Assembly (NCBI GenBank): GCA_001443005.1
Contig: LEKQ01000003.1
Span: forward strand, 1 to 56,406
Length of the DNA: 56,406 bases
Direction of reading: 5' to 3'
Source of the DNA: a bacterium GBS-1
Lineage (GTDB): Bacteria > Synergistota > GBS-1
The notes below the pieces were generated by a model that saw nothing but the letters and a program-made list of their open reading frames with translations, made no database searches and was not told the origin of the DNA. The position numbers and the translations under genes are program-made. Shown piece by piece: positions 7,898 through 17,269 of this stretch. Position 1 is the stretch's first letter; each line of letters opens with the position of its first letter.

Positions 7898-10042
7898 TCA
7901 CCTCCTCAATCTCATGGAGTTAAGAATCACCGTCATCGAGCTTAAGATCATGGCGAGCTCTGCGATCAAAGGATGAAGGAGTCCCAGCATAGCCATAGGA
8001 ATAGCTGTGATGTTATAGAAAAAGGCCCAGAAAAGGTTTCCCCTTATAACGTTAAAGATCATCCTTGAAAGCTCCATCGCATCCAAAACCTTTGATACCC
8101 CTCCCTTAAGGATCACGATGTCCGCCCCCTCTATGGCCAAGTCTATACCAGAACCCATGGCTATACCCACATCCGCACCTTTAAGCGCAGCGGCATCGTT
8201 CATGCCATCACCCACCATGGCTACCTTATAACCCTCCGCCTGAAAGGACCTAACTAAATCCAGCTTCTCCGATGGTTTAACGTTAGATCTTATCTCCTCT
8301 ATACCCGCCTTCCTTGAAACAGCAAGGGCAGTTTTCTCGTTATCACCGGTTACCATCACCACCCTTATACCCATCCCCTTAAGCTTTAGGATCGCATCCC
8401 TTGAATCCTCCCTAAGGGGATCCTCTACGGCGAGGAAACCTATGACCTCTCCGTTTCTTCGCACTTCAACGACGGTTTTACCATCGTTAAGCAGGCCCTC
8501 ATAGGGAGAATAATCCAAGGCCTTCCCCACGAAATACTCGTCCCCATTAAGGTAGCCGATTACCCCCTCCCCAGGGATCTCTCGAACATCTTTAAAGGCA
8601 ATGCTATCGGAGGATAAAGATGCTACAGCCCGAGCCAAGGGGTGACTTGAAAAACTCTCAAGGCTTGACGCTATCTTAAGGACCTCTTCGCTAAGGTTGT
8701 GATAAGTTACGACAGGAGTTCCTTGGGTTATCGTCCCCGTCTTATCAACCAAAAGAACTCCTATATCCTTAGACGTCTGGATGGCCTCAGCGTTCTTCAC
8801 CAAAAGACCCCTCTTAGCCAATATACCTACCCCAACCGCGAGGGCCATGGGAGTGGCAAGCCCAAGGGCACAGGGACAGGCTATAACTAAAGTAGCCACG
8901 AAGACGAAGATAGAAAAAGCCAAAGGATTTAGGCTTAAATCTATCCAGGGTAAGAACCTGCTGAAGAAAGCTATAATAGGAAGGAGCCTTTCAAAGCTAA
9001 GGAACCATATTATAGCGCTAAGCAGGGCCAAGGAAAAGACGCTCGGAACAAACCACGAGGTAATTCTATCCGCCAAGGCTTGGATCGGTATCTTCGCCCC
9101 TTGCGCTTCCTCAACGAGCTTTATCATCTGGTTGAGAAAGCTCCCCTCTCCAACCTTCGTGACCTTTACCCTCAAGGGGCTTGAAAGGTTTAGGGAGCCA
9201 CCTATAACCTCATCTCCCTCGCGCTTGTAAACGGGTATAGCTTCACCGCTTATAAAGGACTCATCGATTGATGAGGCCCCTTCGACGATAACCCCGTCAG
9301 CAGGTATCCTCTCTCCCGGCTTAACCTCTATAAGGAAGCCCTCCTTAACCGCGCTAAGAGGAACCATCACCTCCCTACCGTTGAGCAAAACCCTCGCTTC
9401 CTCTAACCTGAGCTTCAAAAGCCCCCTTATCTCCCTAACCGCTTTATCCCTGAGGTGAGACTCTATAAACCTACCCGTCAAGTGAAAGGCAACTATCATG
9501 GAGCCTATGGTACCAAAGGATGCCACGGGGAAATCCAACCAATTTAAAAGCGAGGTCAACCAAGCTGATAGGGCACCGATAGATATGAGGGTATCCATGT
9601 TAGAGTGCCTATGTCTTAAGGCTATAAGGGCACTCCTCAAGGTTCCCCTTCCAGGGAAAGATAGGACGAGAAGACCCAAAACCGCCTCAATGAAGCTAAA
9701 GCCCATAACCTCTTTGAGAAACATGTGATGCATCATCAGAAGCATCAGGGGAGTGGTAAAAACCCATACCGCAATGAGATTCCCCTTAGCTTCTCTATAG
9801 CGTCTTCTTTCAACCTCCTCGGGCATTTCCTCGGAGGCCTCATAACCTACACTTTCTACCGCTCTCCTGATCTCTTCAAAGGGGATTTCCCTCTCAGCCA
9901 CTAAGAAGGCAGTGGAAGTAGCTAAATTACAAGCGGCGAACTTAACCCCATCGATGCGGTTTAAGGCCCTCTCCACCAGCCTCGCACAGTTAACGCATGT
10001 CATACCCTTTATGGTGAAGCTCTTCTTGAACTCAGCACTCAC
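7898..10042 (-). CDS. copA: Copper-exporting P1B-type ATPase
   Basis: A 714-residue heavy-metal ATPase that exports Cu(I) across the cytoplasmic membrane. In order it has one N-terminal HMA domain (GMTCVNC, Cys16 and Cys19), two first membrane helices (about 88-130), further helix pairs, the actuator motif SGEA near 265, the CPC ion-binding site at 389-391, the phosphorylated Asp433 in DKTGT, the hinge motif MVGDGMNDAAAL near 620 and two final helices. The CPC motif and HMA Cys pair point to Cu(I)/Ag(I) rather than Zn/Cd. The GTG start overlaps the paaK stop (GTGA), and copZ follows after 7 nt, forming a tight copper-handling unit. Confidence 0.93.
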   Translation of the reverse strand: MSAEFKKSFTIKGMTCVNCARLVERALNRIDGVKFAACNLATSTAFLVAEREIPFEEIRRAVESVGYEASEEMPEEVERRRYREAKGNLIAVWVFTTPLMLLMMHHMFLKEVMGFSFIEAVLGLLVLSFPGRGTLRSALIALRHRHSNMDTLISIGALSAWLTSLLNWLDFPVASFGTIGSMIVAFHLTGRFIESHLRDKAVREIRGLLKLRLEEARVLLNGREVMVPLSAVKEGFLIEVKPGERIPADGVIVEGASSIDESFISGEAIPVYKREGDEVIGGSLNLSSPLRVKVTKVGEGSFLNQMIKLVEEAQGAKIPIQALADRITSWFVPSVFSLALLSAIIWFLSFERLLPIIAFFSRFLPWIDLSLNPLAFSIFVFVATLVIACPCALGLATPMALAVGVGILAKRGLLVKNAEAIQTSKDIGVLLVDKTGTITQGTPVVTYHNLSEEVLKIASSLESFSSHPLARAVASLSSDSIAFKDVREIPGEGVIGYLNGDEYFVGKALDYSPYEGLLNDGKTVVEVRRNGEVIGFLAVEDPLREDSRDAILKLKGMGIRVVMVTGDNEKTALAVSRKAGIEEIRSNVKPSEKLDLVRSFQAEGYKVAMVGDGMNDAAALKGADVGIAMGSGIDLAIEGADIVILKGGVSKVLDAMELSRMIFNVIRGNLFWAFFYNITAIPMAMLGLLHPLIAELAMILSSMTVILNSMRLRR

Positions 10043-11256
10043 TGCTCTCTGTTATCTATTATCCTCTTAGCCTTCTTCTCGTATCTTGGAAGGGTACCAG
10101 AGGGAAGTAGCTCGAAGTTCGCCTTCACCCCCGCCTTTCTCTTGAAGAGCTCCTCGAGCTCCATCTCAACCAGCTTGGGATCCCTTCCATCCTTCATCTC
10201 AACTTTAACGAGCATCCTATCCATCCCGCTTTCGGTATAGAGGTGAACCTCGTATTCGCTATCCACCCCTTCGACCATGGATATCACTTCCTCAAATAGC
10301 GATGGCAGTATCTTTACCCCCTTAAAGGTTATGACGTCATCCGTCCTCCCCTTTATCCTCGAGATCCTCGGGAACGGAGATCCACAGGAACAGGGCTCAG
10401 GCAAAAGGCTTCCTATATCCCTCGTTCTAAACCTTATAAGTGGCATGGCCTCCTTCTTGAGTGTCGTTATCACTATCTCCCCTTCCTCTCCCGGCGGAAG
10501 AACCTCTCCGCTTGTGGGGTCTATAACCTCAAAGATCAGGTAATCGGACCAGTAGTGTATACCCTCATGAACGTGGCAGTCTATACCTATGCCTGGGCCA
10601 TATATCTCCGTCATCCCGTATATATCAAAGCTTTCTATACCTAAAAGTTCCTCTATCTTCCTTCTCCTCTTTTCACCCCATATCTCAGCACCAAATATAC
10701 CTCTCCTTAAGAATATCTTTTCCCTCAAGCCCCTCCTTGATATCTCCTCAGCCAAGAAAAGCCCGTAGGAAGCCGTACCTGTTATAACCGTCGTCTTCAT
10801 GGTTATCATGAATTCGATCTGCCTCTCGGTGTTCCCAGGCCCCATGGGGATGACTAGGGCTCCCAGCGCCTCAGCTCCGCTCTGAAACCCTATTCCCGCA
10901 GTCCAAAGACCATACCCAGGGGTTATCTGAATCCTATCTTTCGAGGTGACACCCGCTAAAGCTAAAGAGCGAGCCATCATCTTCGTCCAATCCTCAACGT
11001 CTTTCTTCGTATAAGCCATTATGACGGGTTTACCCGTGGTCCCAGAGGTAGAGTGAATCCTGATGATCTCCTCTTCGGGAACGGCTAAGAACTCCTCGAA
11101 AGACCTCTCCCTAAGGTCCTCCTTGGTGGTGAAGGGAATATACTTGAGGTCAGAGAGGGTTTTAATCTTAGAGGGCTCGATCCCCTTCAAGCGCTCTTTA
11201 TAGAAGGGGACCCTCTCCTTGGCTCTCTCTAAGAGCCTCTGAAGCTCCTCGATCAT
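10039..11256 (-). CDS. Phenylacetate-CoA ligase-like adenylate-forming enzyme
   Basis: A 405-residue ANL-superfamily enzyme of the PaaK type. The P-loop HSTSGTTGKP is near residues 88-97, the FDIYGMTEIYGPG motif near 210-222, and IRFRTRDIG near 290. A CSCGSPFPRI segment and the C-terminal subdomain (KGRTDDVITFKGVKILP) complete the family pattern. PaaK enzymes activate aryl- or indole-acetates to CoA thioesters with ATP, and in anaerobes they serve aromatic amino acid fermentation. At 405 residues it is slightly shorter than the usual 430. It is the first gene of a coupled run paaK-copA-copZ-gyaR; linkage to copper genes is unusual. The start ATG lies behind GGGGAGGATGAG. Confidence 0.85.
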   Translation of the reverse strand: MIEELQRLLERAKERVPFYKERLKGIEPSKIKTLSDLKYIPFTTKEDLRERSFEEFLAVPEEEIIRIHSTSGTTGKPVIMAYTKKDVEDWTKMMARSLALAGVTSKDRIQITPGYGLWTAGIGFQSGAEALGALVIPMGPGNTERQIEFMITMKTTVITGTASYGLFLAEEISRRGLREKIFLRRGIFGAEIWGEKRRRKIEELLGIESFDIYGMTEIYGPGIGIDCHVHEGIHYWSDYLIFEVIDPTSGEVLPPGEEGEIVITTLKKEAMPLIRFRTRDIGSLLPEPCSCGSPFPRISRIKGRTDDVITFKGVKILPSLFEEVISMVEGVDSEYEVHLYTESGMDRMLVKVEMKDGRDPKLVEMELEELFKRKAGVKANFELLPSGTLPRYEKKAKRIIDNREQ

Positions 11257-11354
11257 CTCATCTCATCCTCCCCTTTAGATAGTTATCAATATTATGATTT
11301 TAAATTCGCATTTTGCGCTTTTTACAATCTATTATATCACGATGTAGGCCCTTA

Positions 11355-13811
11355 CTACCTACGCTTGTACCAATAGATGGTTTCCTTTTCACCGAAAGGA
11401 CGCCTAACTATGTAAAACTCGACCAGGGCACCCACCACTTTTATACCTATCTCATGCACGTCGTCTATGCTAAAGTTGCGCCTGGCCCTAATCCTATCCC
11501 AATCGGTTATATCGAAGATCCCCTCCAAGACCACCGTGTTGGAGTTTTTGTCAACGCCATAGGGGCCACGTACCGTCAGTACATGTCCATCCTTGTCTAT
11601 ATAATACACGGAGACGATCCCCTCAGCGTAGATGTCTTTATTAGGCCTATCCAACCTCGTGAAGATTATCTCCACCTTCTGCCCTTTCCTCAACACCTTC
11701 GGTGGAGCATTCCAATAAGCCGCAATAGGAACCCAATTCTTGTAATACTTTCTGATTGCAGATAGGCCATTTTCCGAGGCCCGAGCGTCCCTGAGGTAAC
11801 CTTCCTCAACCCCGGAAAACCAAGCCTCCTTACTCTCTACCTTAACCAGCATGAAGTCGCCTGTCTGAACGTCAGTCTGAACTTCCTTCTTACCGCTCAC
11901 CACCGGGATCTCCACAAAGGCCTTCCTCTTTATGTCCCTCGAGAGATTGTAACCTCCACTTGCCTTCACCCCTATAAGCTGCTCCACCTCAACCCTGTAA
12001 ACGCCGGGCTTGCTGAAGGAGTAAATCTGCGATGGATATACGCCGCCTTCCCTACCACCCTTTGACCAAAAGTAGTTCGCATCCGCAAAGGCTTTACCCT
12101 GAGGTCCAACTAAAACCTTAAGGTTCCCCTTCACCTTCCTCAATATCTCGCTAAAGCCCTTAACCGTATGAACGAGGGTAACGGTCACATCCACAGGCTC
12201 GCCCTTCTCAGACACGTTTACCTCATAGGGAGAGTAGATCAAAAGAAGCGTTTCGCTCTCCAAAAGATCCAGAAGATCGTTCACCTCCATCGCCAGCATC
12301 TCACGCTTAGCCTGCCAAGCCCTCAAGATCACAGGATAACATCGATCAAAGATCGCCTCAGCCGTGCTAAGATCGTGCAAGGCACCGGCAGGACCCCAAT
12401 CCCTACTGGCCGCTTCTCTCGCCCTGGCCATCACAAAGGCCTTAAGCCCCTCCTCCGTGGTGATGTTGCTGACTAGCTGATCTAGCGTATACCTCCTATC
12501 GCTAACTCCAGCACGCCCTAAACCTGTAAATACCCCTTCGATCAGGTCAAAGGCGCTCTGACTAGCCGCAGCGAAACTGTAACCGTTCTCCCTAGCGCTA
12601 TCCAAAATCGCCTGAGCTATCTGAACCGTCACACCGGTTGTAAGACCAGTAAAGGAGGTCATGATGTCGCTTAAGGCCCTGCCCATATTCCCCTCACCAG
12701 CCGCCCTCGACGTAGAGTAAGCGAGGTAAACAGTAAGCAATCCATTAACTATCTTCTCAGCAGGTAAGTCCGGAAACCTGCCCTTCACATCCTCTAGAAC
12801 CTTACCGAGACCACCCCTGCCGCTTTCCAAGGAGTCCATAGCCTCCCCAAGCACCATCCTGCCAAAGCTACCAGCGCTCTCATAACGCTTCAAAATGCTC
12901 ACCTCTAAGCTAGCGCGCCTCGAGATATCCCTGATGGCACCCTCCACCGCGTGGAGATCGCGAGGGTTGGCATTAAGCCTACCTATCACATCCCTTATCC
13001 TCTCCCTTAAGGCAAAATCGGTCTTGAACCTCGCCATATCCCTCGCCTTAACGAGATCCCTCTCAAGGCGCTCAAGGTACTTCACAAGTGAAGCAGCATC
13101 TCGATTCCCCTTAAGGATTTCATCCAGATGAGATAACCATTGAGAGGCTGTGTTGGCAGCTCCAGACACGCTATACTTGGCTACCCCCTCACTCCAGTGC
13201 GCTAGATCCGTAAGCCCCACGTAAACCTTATCACCATAACGATAGAAAAGCTTGCCAGCAGCGCGCTCATAAGACTGGATGTAGGCCCCAGCCCCCCTAC
13301 CATATATCCCCTCCGCGAACTTTCTAAGCTTATCAGGAGAAACCGAACCGCTAACCCCCAAGTTCGGCACACGCTTACACCTAGCGAAGAGATCCATCGC
13401 ATCCTCTACGCTTTCCAAGCCCCTAACCAGCTGAGATGGAGGATAAAGGTTAGTACGTTCAAGCACTTTCTTAGCGTTACTTCCGAACTCCTTCTCTATC
13501 ATCTCCCTCAAGCGATCCTGCGCCTTAATCCATATCTTCTGGGCGTCTTGCGCGCTCACATCCTTGGGCAAAAGAAGGCGCATGTCATGATCAGAGACCC
13601 CAAGACGATAGCGAGACCCCTTTATCCAAGAGCCAACGCCTATAACCTCGTACCCCGTCTCTTTGACGAAGCGCTTCACCACCTCCTGCATCCTGGCCGC
13701 CGTAGACACCTCATCCCCATAGGAGATAAAGGCGAAGCTTAAGGAAAAGAGCGTAAATAAAAGGATTAAAGCCCGCTTTCTCCAAACCCCTCCCCTTAAC
13801 CAGCTGAGCAT
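11355..13811 (-). CDS. Large exported protein of unknown function with nucleotidyltransferase-like motif
   Basis: I do not recognise this ~818-residue protein. It opens with a basic stretch and one hydrophobic helix (about residues 15-33) that looks like a signal peptide, so it is probably exported. Just after, at residues ~58-80, is VIGVGSWIKGSRYRLGVSDHD. The GS, then a DxD-type pair (Asp76, Asp78, counted from the upstream ATG at 13817), is spaced as in the DNA polymerase beta-like nucleotidyltransferase fold. The centre is helical with small-residue-rich segments. The part from about 555 to 660 (ending in SKPGVYRVEVEQL) looks like an Ig/PKD-type beta domain, and a further beta-rich domain closes the protein. 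ATG 13811 is preferred over 13817 because GGAGG sits 8 nt before it. Codon use is that of the host. The function is open. Confidence 0.75.
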   Translation of the reverse strand: MLSWLRGGVWRKRALILLFTLFSLSFAFISYGDEVSTAARMQEVVKRFVKETGYEVIGVGSWIKGSRYRLGVSDHDMRLLLPKDVSAQDAQKIWIKAQDRLREMIEKEFGSNAKKVLERTNLYPPSQLVRGLESVEDAMDLFARCKRVPNLGVSGSVSPDKLRKFAEGIYGRGAGAYIQSYERAAGKLFYRYGDKVYVGLTDLAHWSEGVAKYSVSGAANTASQWLSHLDEILKGNRDAASLVKYLERLERDLVKARDMARFKTDFALRERIRDVIGRLNANPRDLHAVEGAIRDISRRASLEVSILKRYESAGSFGRMVLGEAMDSLESGRGGLGKVLEDVKGRFPDLPAEKIVNGLLTVYLAYSTSRAAGEGNMGRALSDIMTSFTGLTTGVTVQIAQAILDSARENGYSFAAASQSAFDLIEGVFTGLGRAGVSDRRYTLDQLVSNITTEEGLKAFVMARAREAASRDWGPAGALHDLSTAEAIFDRCYPVILRAWQAKREMLAMEVNDLLDLLESETLLLIYSPYEVNVSEKGEPVDVTVTLVHTVKGFSEILRKVKGNLKVLVGPQGKAFADANYFWSKGGREGGVYPSQIYSFSKPGVYRVEVEQLIGVKASGGYNLSRDIKRKAFVEIPVVSGKKEVQTDVQTGDFMLVKVESKEAWFSGVEEGYLRDARASENGLSAIRKYYKNWVPIAAYWNAPPKVLRKGQKVEIIFTRLDRPNKDIYAEGIVSVYYIDKDGHVLTVRGPYGVDKNSNTVVLEGIFDITDWDRIRARRNFSIDDVHEIGIKVVGALVEFYIVRRPFGEKETIYWYKRR

Positions 13812-13892
13812 CTTCATCCCCTCCTTAGAGACTTTGCTTAAATTTCAAAACAAACCTACTTAAAAGGCAAGCACCTCAACCGCATTTGCCAC

Positions 13893-13907
13893 TGACAAAA
13901 ATTGTCA
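13893..13907. promoter_or_regulatory. Perfect inverted repeat, possible operator
   Basis: The 15-bp sequence TGACA-AAAAT-TGTCA (TGACAA and TTGTCA arms around three bases) lies about 80 bp upstream of the large exported-protein gene, in the gap after the UbiB-family gene. Its symmetry and size fit a binding site for a dimeric repressor. I cannot name a regulator and see no consensus promoter overlapping it. Confidence 0.3.
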
Positions 13908-13972
13908 CAGAAGCTTGACAGAGCTTAAGCGGTTATCTCCAAAAACACCTTCAAGGTCAGGAGCAAGAACAC

Positions 13973-15583
13973 TCACCTTTTAACTATTAACCCCAGGAGA
14001 AACCCTGCGAGGGAAAAGAGAAGAAGAATACCTATATCTTTAAAATTAGCGCCGGGGACCTTTGAGAGGATGTAAACTAAGCCCAAGAAGGTGAAGCCCA
14101 ACAATATGCTCCTTGAAAGAGCCCTTAAGCCCTCCGCTATCTCATCCCTGCCTGAGGGTTCAAGCTTAAGGACTATCTTACCGCTTTCAAGCATCTTCAA
14201 AGCAGAGCTTAGAGCGTAGGGAAGCCTTAAGGCTAGCTTGTCAAGCTCCCTTAAGCCCTGCTTCCAGAGAGAGGAAAGCCTCTTAGAGGAGTATCTCCTG
14301 CTATAAAGCTCGAGGACCTCTCCCCTAACGGCATCAAGAAAGTTGAAGCCCGGCGATATGTTGGCTCCCAACCCCTCAAGCGTGGTTAAGGCCTTGGAGA
14401 GCAAAACGAGCTCCTTAGGAAGCCTCAGGCCATACTTAAGGGATATATCGTTTAAATCGTCTATCAACCTGCCAAGCTTTATCTCCCCCAAAGGGATATC
14501 ATAATAATCCTCTATGAAGTCCTTCAAAGCTGTTTTAAGGCCGTTTGGAGGAGCGAACCTCATAACACCTATCTCCGTCAAGGTATCTATCATCGACTCA
14601 GTATCCTTCCTGAGGAACGCGCTCAAGAGATCTAAGAGTCTATCGACGAGTTCTTCATGAATTCTACCCATCTGACCGAAGTCAAGAAAGGCTATTCTAC
14701 CATCATCAAGTATCAGTATATTGCCGGGATGAGGGTCAGCGTGGAAAAACCCGACTATGAATATCTGCTTAAAGATGAGGATGGCTCCCCTTCTTATGAC
14801 CTCATCAGGGTCCAAGCCTCGCTCAATCAACGCCTCCCTACTTTCCGGTTTAACCCCCTCGATATAGTCCATGACAAGCAACCTATCCGAGGAGAGCTCC
14901 TCATAGGCCCTGGGAACCACAAGATATGGGTCAGATGAGTAAAGGCGAGCGAACCTTCTTATATTGCGAAGCTCATTTTCGAAATCCAGCTCTCTTCTTA
15001 TGGCCTTAGCGAACTCATCTACGATCTCCTCAGGGTCAAAGGTCAGTTCATCGGATAAATGCCTTTTAATCAGCCCAGCAAGATGATACATTATATCAAG
15101 GTCCGACTCTATGACCCTGCTTATACCAGGCCTTTGAACCTTTATGGCAACTAGCGTCTTGCTCTCCTTCAACCTACCCTTATGAACCTGGGCTATGGAC
15201 GCTGAAGCTATGGGAGTGGGATCTATGTAATCGAATAGCTCCTCCACCGGTCTACCAAGCTCCCTCTCCATCTCCGCCTTCACCAGGTCAAAGGGCAGAG
15301 GAGAAACCGCATCTTGAAGCTTCCTCAGCTCAAGGGTGTAATCCAAGGGTATGAGGTCGGGCCTCACGCTTAAGACCTGACCAAGCTTAACAAAGGTTGG
15401 TCCAAGCTCCTCAAGCATCTTTCTCACTCGCTCGGGCCCGGAAAGCCGAGGATAGGCTATAAACTCCCTCTTCCCCCTAAAGATGCGGGATAACCCTATC
15501 CTCTCGACCACATAACCGAAACCATATTTAAACAAAACCTGAGCTATCTCCCTGTATCTCTTAAGGTTTCTATACCTTATCAT
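13973..15583 (-). CDS. ABC1/UbiB-family protein kinase-like protein
   Basis: A 536-residue member of the atypical ABC1/UbiB kinase-like family. Visible motifs are the KxGQ signature FVKLGQVLSVRPD near residue 68, the alanine-rich loop ASASIAQVH replacing a glycine-rich loop, the catalytic-loop equivalent FHADPHPGNI, and the metal-binding LDFGQMGRI. Two C-terminal hydrophobic helices (last ~45 residues) anchor it in the membrane. Relatives support quinone or other isoprenoid lipid metabolism as ATPases; no quinone gene lies nearby. A longer frame to 15637 exists, but its first 18 codons read through the upstream terminator, so I place the start at the ATG at 15583, in MIRYRNLKRYREI. Confidence 0.88.
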   Translation of the reverse strand: MIRYRNLKRYREIAQVLFKYGFGYVVERIGLSRIFRGKREFIAYPRLSGPERVRKMLEELGPTFVKLGQVLSVRPDLIPLDYTLELRKLQDAVSPLPFDLVKAEMERELGRPVEELFDYIDPTPIASASIAQVHKGRLKESKTLVAIKVQRPGISRVIESDLDIMYHLAGLIKRHLSDELTFDPEEIVDEFAKAIRRELDFENELRNIRRFARLYSSDPYLVVPRAYEELSSDRLLVMDYIEGVKPESREALIERGLDPDEVIRRGAILIFKQIFIVGFFHADPHPGNILILDDGRIAFLDFGQMGRIHEELVDRLLDLLSAFLRKDTESMIDTLTEIGVMRFAPPNGLKTALKDFIEDYYDIPLGEIKLGRLIDDLNDISLKYGLRLPKELVLLSKALTTLEGLGANISPGFNFLDAVRGEVLELYSRRYSSKRLSSLWKQGLRELDKLALRLPYALSSALKMLESGKIVLKLEPSGRDEIAEGLRALSRSILLGFTFLGLVYILSKVPGANFKDIGILLLFSLAGFLLGLIVKR

Positions 15584-15599
15584 GATACAAAAGTATATC

Positions 15600-15642
15600 A
15601 CAAAAATAAAACAGGGGGATGCCTCGAGTAAAGGCATCCCCC
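15600..15642 (-). terminator. Rho-independent terminator of the argG-argH-yjfB operon
   Basis: A perfect 11-bp stem GGGGGATGCCT/AGGCATCCCCC (15614-15624 with 15632-15642) is followed on the minus strand by TGTTTTATTTTT. It lies 24 nt after the stop of the yjfB-like gene and just before the start of the UbiB-family gene, so it ends the arginine operon. Confidence 0.85.
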
Positions 15643-15665
15643 GGGAAGACCCCTCCTCTCCAAGG

Positions 15666-15836
15666 TTAGGCTACGACGTCAATCCTCCTTCCAATACCCA
15701 TCGATTGAAGGAGCGTCTTTAAGATCTCCTCTTGAATCTCCATGCTTTTCTTCAACAGATTAGCTTCAACGCTCACCTTAAGCTTCGTCTCCTCCAAAGC
15801 CAGCTTAGATGCTATAATACCCTCAAGCCCGTCCAT
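15666..15836 (-). CDS. Small YjfB-like protein (putative motility protein family)
   Basis: A 56-residue protein with predicted amphipathic helices: a short N-terminal helix, a central segment VSVEANLLKKSMEIQEEILK and a C-terminal MGIGRRIDVVA. The pattern of a helix with LLKKSM, then LLQ, then a GxxIDV ending matches the YjfB/'putative motility protein' family of ~60-residue proteins, whose role is unknown although it often occurs in flagellated bacteria. It starts 11 nt after the argH stop and ends 24 nt before a strong terminator, so it is the last gene of the arginine operon. No flagellar gene is in view. Family assignment is by eye on a short sequence. Confidence 0.65.
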   Translation of the reverse strand: MDGLEGIIASKLALEETKLKVSVEANLLKKSMEIQEEILKTLLQSMGIGRRIDVVA

Positions 15837-15847
15837 CCTTAGATCAC

Positions 15848-17269
15848 CTACCCTTCCCTGCAGGGTCCCTCCAAGTATATATCGGAGAAGGGCTTCAATT
15901 TAATTAGCTCTTCTAGAAGTTTTTTACCGTCCTCTATCTGATTCCTAACGCTAGACTCCGATGTACCCCCCTTGAGGTTCCTTCTGTTCAAGCTAAACTT
16001 ATAGTCTAAGAACTTATAGAGCTCCTCGTCGAATAGCTCACAAAACCTCCTATACTCCTCAAGGGAGATACTCGAAAGATCCTTTCCCTCCTTAATTGCA
16101 TACTTAACTATAGACCCAACTATCTCGTGAGCCTTCCTAAAAGGAAGACCTTTTAATACGAGATAATCCGCCAAATCGGTCGATAAGGTGAACTCACTTA
16201 AAAGCTCAAGCATCCCTCCTTCGTTAACTTTCATCTCAAGGAGCATTCTTGGAAAGACCTGAAGTGTCAGCTTGGTTAGTCTTAGAGCCTCGAAAAATAT
16301 GGGCTTATCCTCCTGAAGGTCCCTGTTGTATCCCGAAGGAAGAGCCTTAAGAAGGGCGAACATCGAGCTTAGCGCACCTAACACCCTCGCGCTTCTCCCG
16401 CGAGCGAGCTCCGCAACATCTGGGTTCTTCTTCTGGGGCATCATGCTGCTTCCCGTAGTGAAGGCATCGGAAAGCTCTATGAAGGAAAAGGCTGGATTTG
16501 AAAAGCATATTAGCTCCTCAGAGAGCCTGCTAAATCTCGTCATCATCGAGGAAAAGATGTATAAAAGGTCAAGCAAGAAGTCGCGAGAGCTCACCTCATA
16601 TAAGCTATTCTCCGAAAGGCGAGAAAACCCAAGCTCCCTTGCGAGAAAATTCCTATCTAAGGGGAAAGCCGTGCCAGCCAAAGCGCCAGATCCTAAGGGA
16701 AGAGTATCAACGTCGTCGTATAAAAGAGCGAGCTTCTTCGCATCTCGAGCGAAGCCCCAGAAGTAGGACATCAACCACTGTGAAAAGAGGATAGGTTGAG
16801 CAGGTTGAAAGTGGGTAAACCCCGGCATGATGATCCCAAGATGCTTTTCCGAAAGATCCAAAAGAACCTCAAGGAGAAAGAGCATACCACAGGAAACGAG
16901 CTTAAGCTCATCCTTAAGAAGGAGCTTTAGATCCGTTAAAACCTGCTCATTTCTACTCCTTCCCGTATGTATCTTATAACCTACTTCTCCGATTTTTTCG
17001 GCCAGCCTCTTTTCCACGTTCATGTGGACATCCTCAAGCTCTCTCCTCCAGGGGAAGCTCCCCGATAAGAGCTCCCCCTCTATCTCCTTAAGTCCCTTGA
17101 GAATAAGGTCAAGCTCATCCTTTTGGAGAAGGCCAGCCTTAAAGAGGGCCTTAACATAAGCGATATTGGTCCTCACGTCGTAAAGGGCCAACCTCTTCTC
17201 TATCTCCAGATCTACGGTGTAGTCTAAAAGGAGGTTTGAGACCTCCTCGCTAAACCTTCCCCTTAGCAT
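15848..17269 (-). CDS. argH: Argininosuccinate lyase
   Basis: A 473-residue fumarase/aspartase-superfamily enzyme that splits argininosuccinate into arginine and fumarate, the last step of arginine synthesis. The signature [12 protein letters not shown] is present at about residue 270, the [10 protein letters not shown] segment near residue 100, and the N-terminal GRFSEEV typical of ArgH near residue 4. Length fits the family (about 460). The ATG at 17269 overlaps the end of argG by 20 nt, so the two are coupled and both depend on the T-box leader upstream of argG. A small YjfB-like gene follows after 11 nt. Confidence 0.96.
   Translation of the reverse strand: MLRGRFSEEVSNLLLDYTVDLEIEKRLALYDVRTNIAYVKALFKAGLLQKDELDLILKGLKEIEGELLSGSFPWRRELEDVHMNVEKRLAEKIGEVGYKIHTGRSRNEQVLTDLKLLLKDELKLVSCGMLFLLEVLLDLSEKHLGIIMPGFTHFQPAQPILFSQWLMSYFWGFARDAKKLALLYDDVDTLPLGSGALAGTAFPLDRNFLARELGFSRLSENSLYEVSSRDFLLDLLYIFSSMMTRFSRLSEELICFSNPAFSFIELSDAFTTGSSMMPQKKNPDVAELARGRSARVLGALSSMFALLKALPSGYNRDLQEDKPIFFEALRLTKLTLQVFPRMLLEMKVNEGGMLELLSEFTLSTDLADYLVLKGLPFRKAHEIVGSIVKYAIKEGKDLSSISLEEYRRFCELFDEELYKFLDYKFSLNRRNLKGGTSESSVRNQIEDGKKLLEELIKLKPFSDIYLEGPCREG

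Noticed and set aside
8781-9230. A 149-codon plus-strand frame opposite the copper ATPase gene.
   Set aside because: Antisense shadow of a strongly conserved gene; the sense frame has all P-type ATPase motifs.
11313-11765. A 150-codon plus-strand frame at the end of the exported-protein gene.
   Set aside because: Antisense to the longer frame, with no signal peptide, domain or ribosome binding site.
15584-15637. An 18-codon N-terminal extension of the UbiB-family protein.
   Set aside because: The extension is the read-through of the arginine-operon terminator and is not family-like.
16326-16766. A 146-codon plus-strand frame opposite argH.
   Set aside because: Antisense to argH, whose signature motifs are in the other frame.
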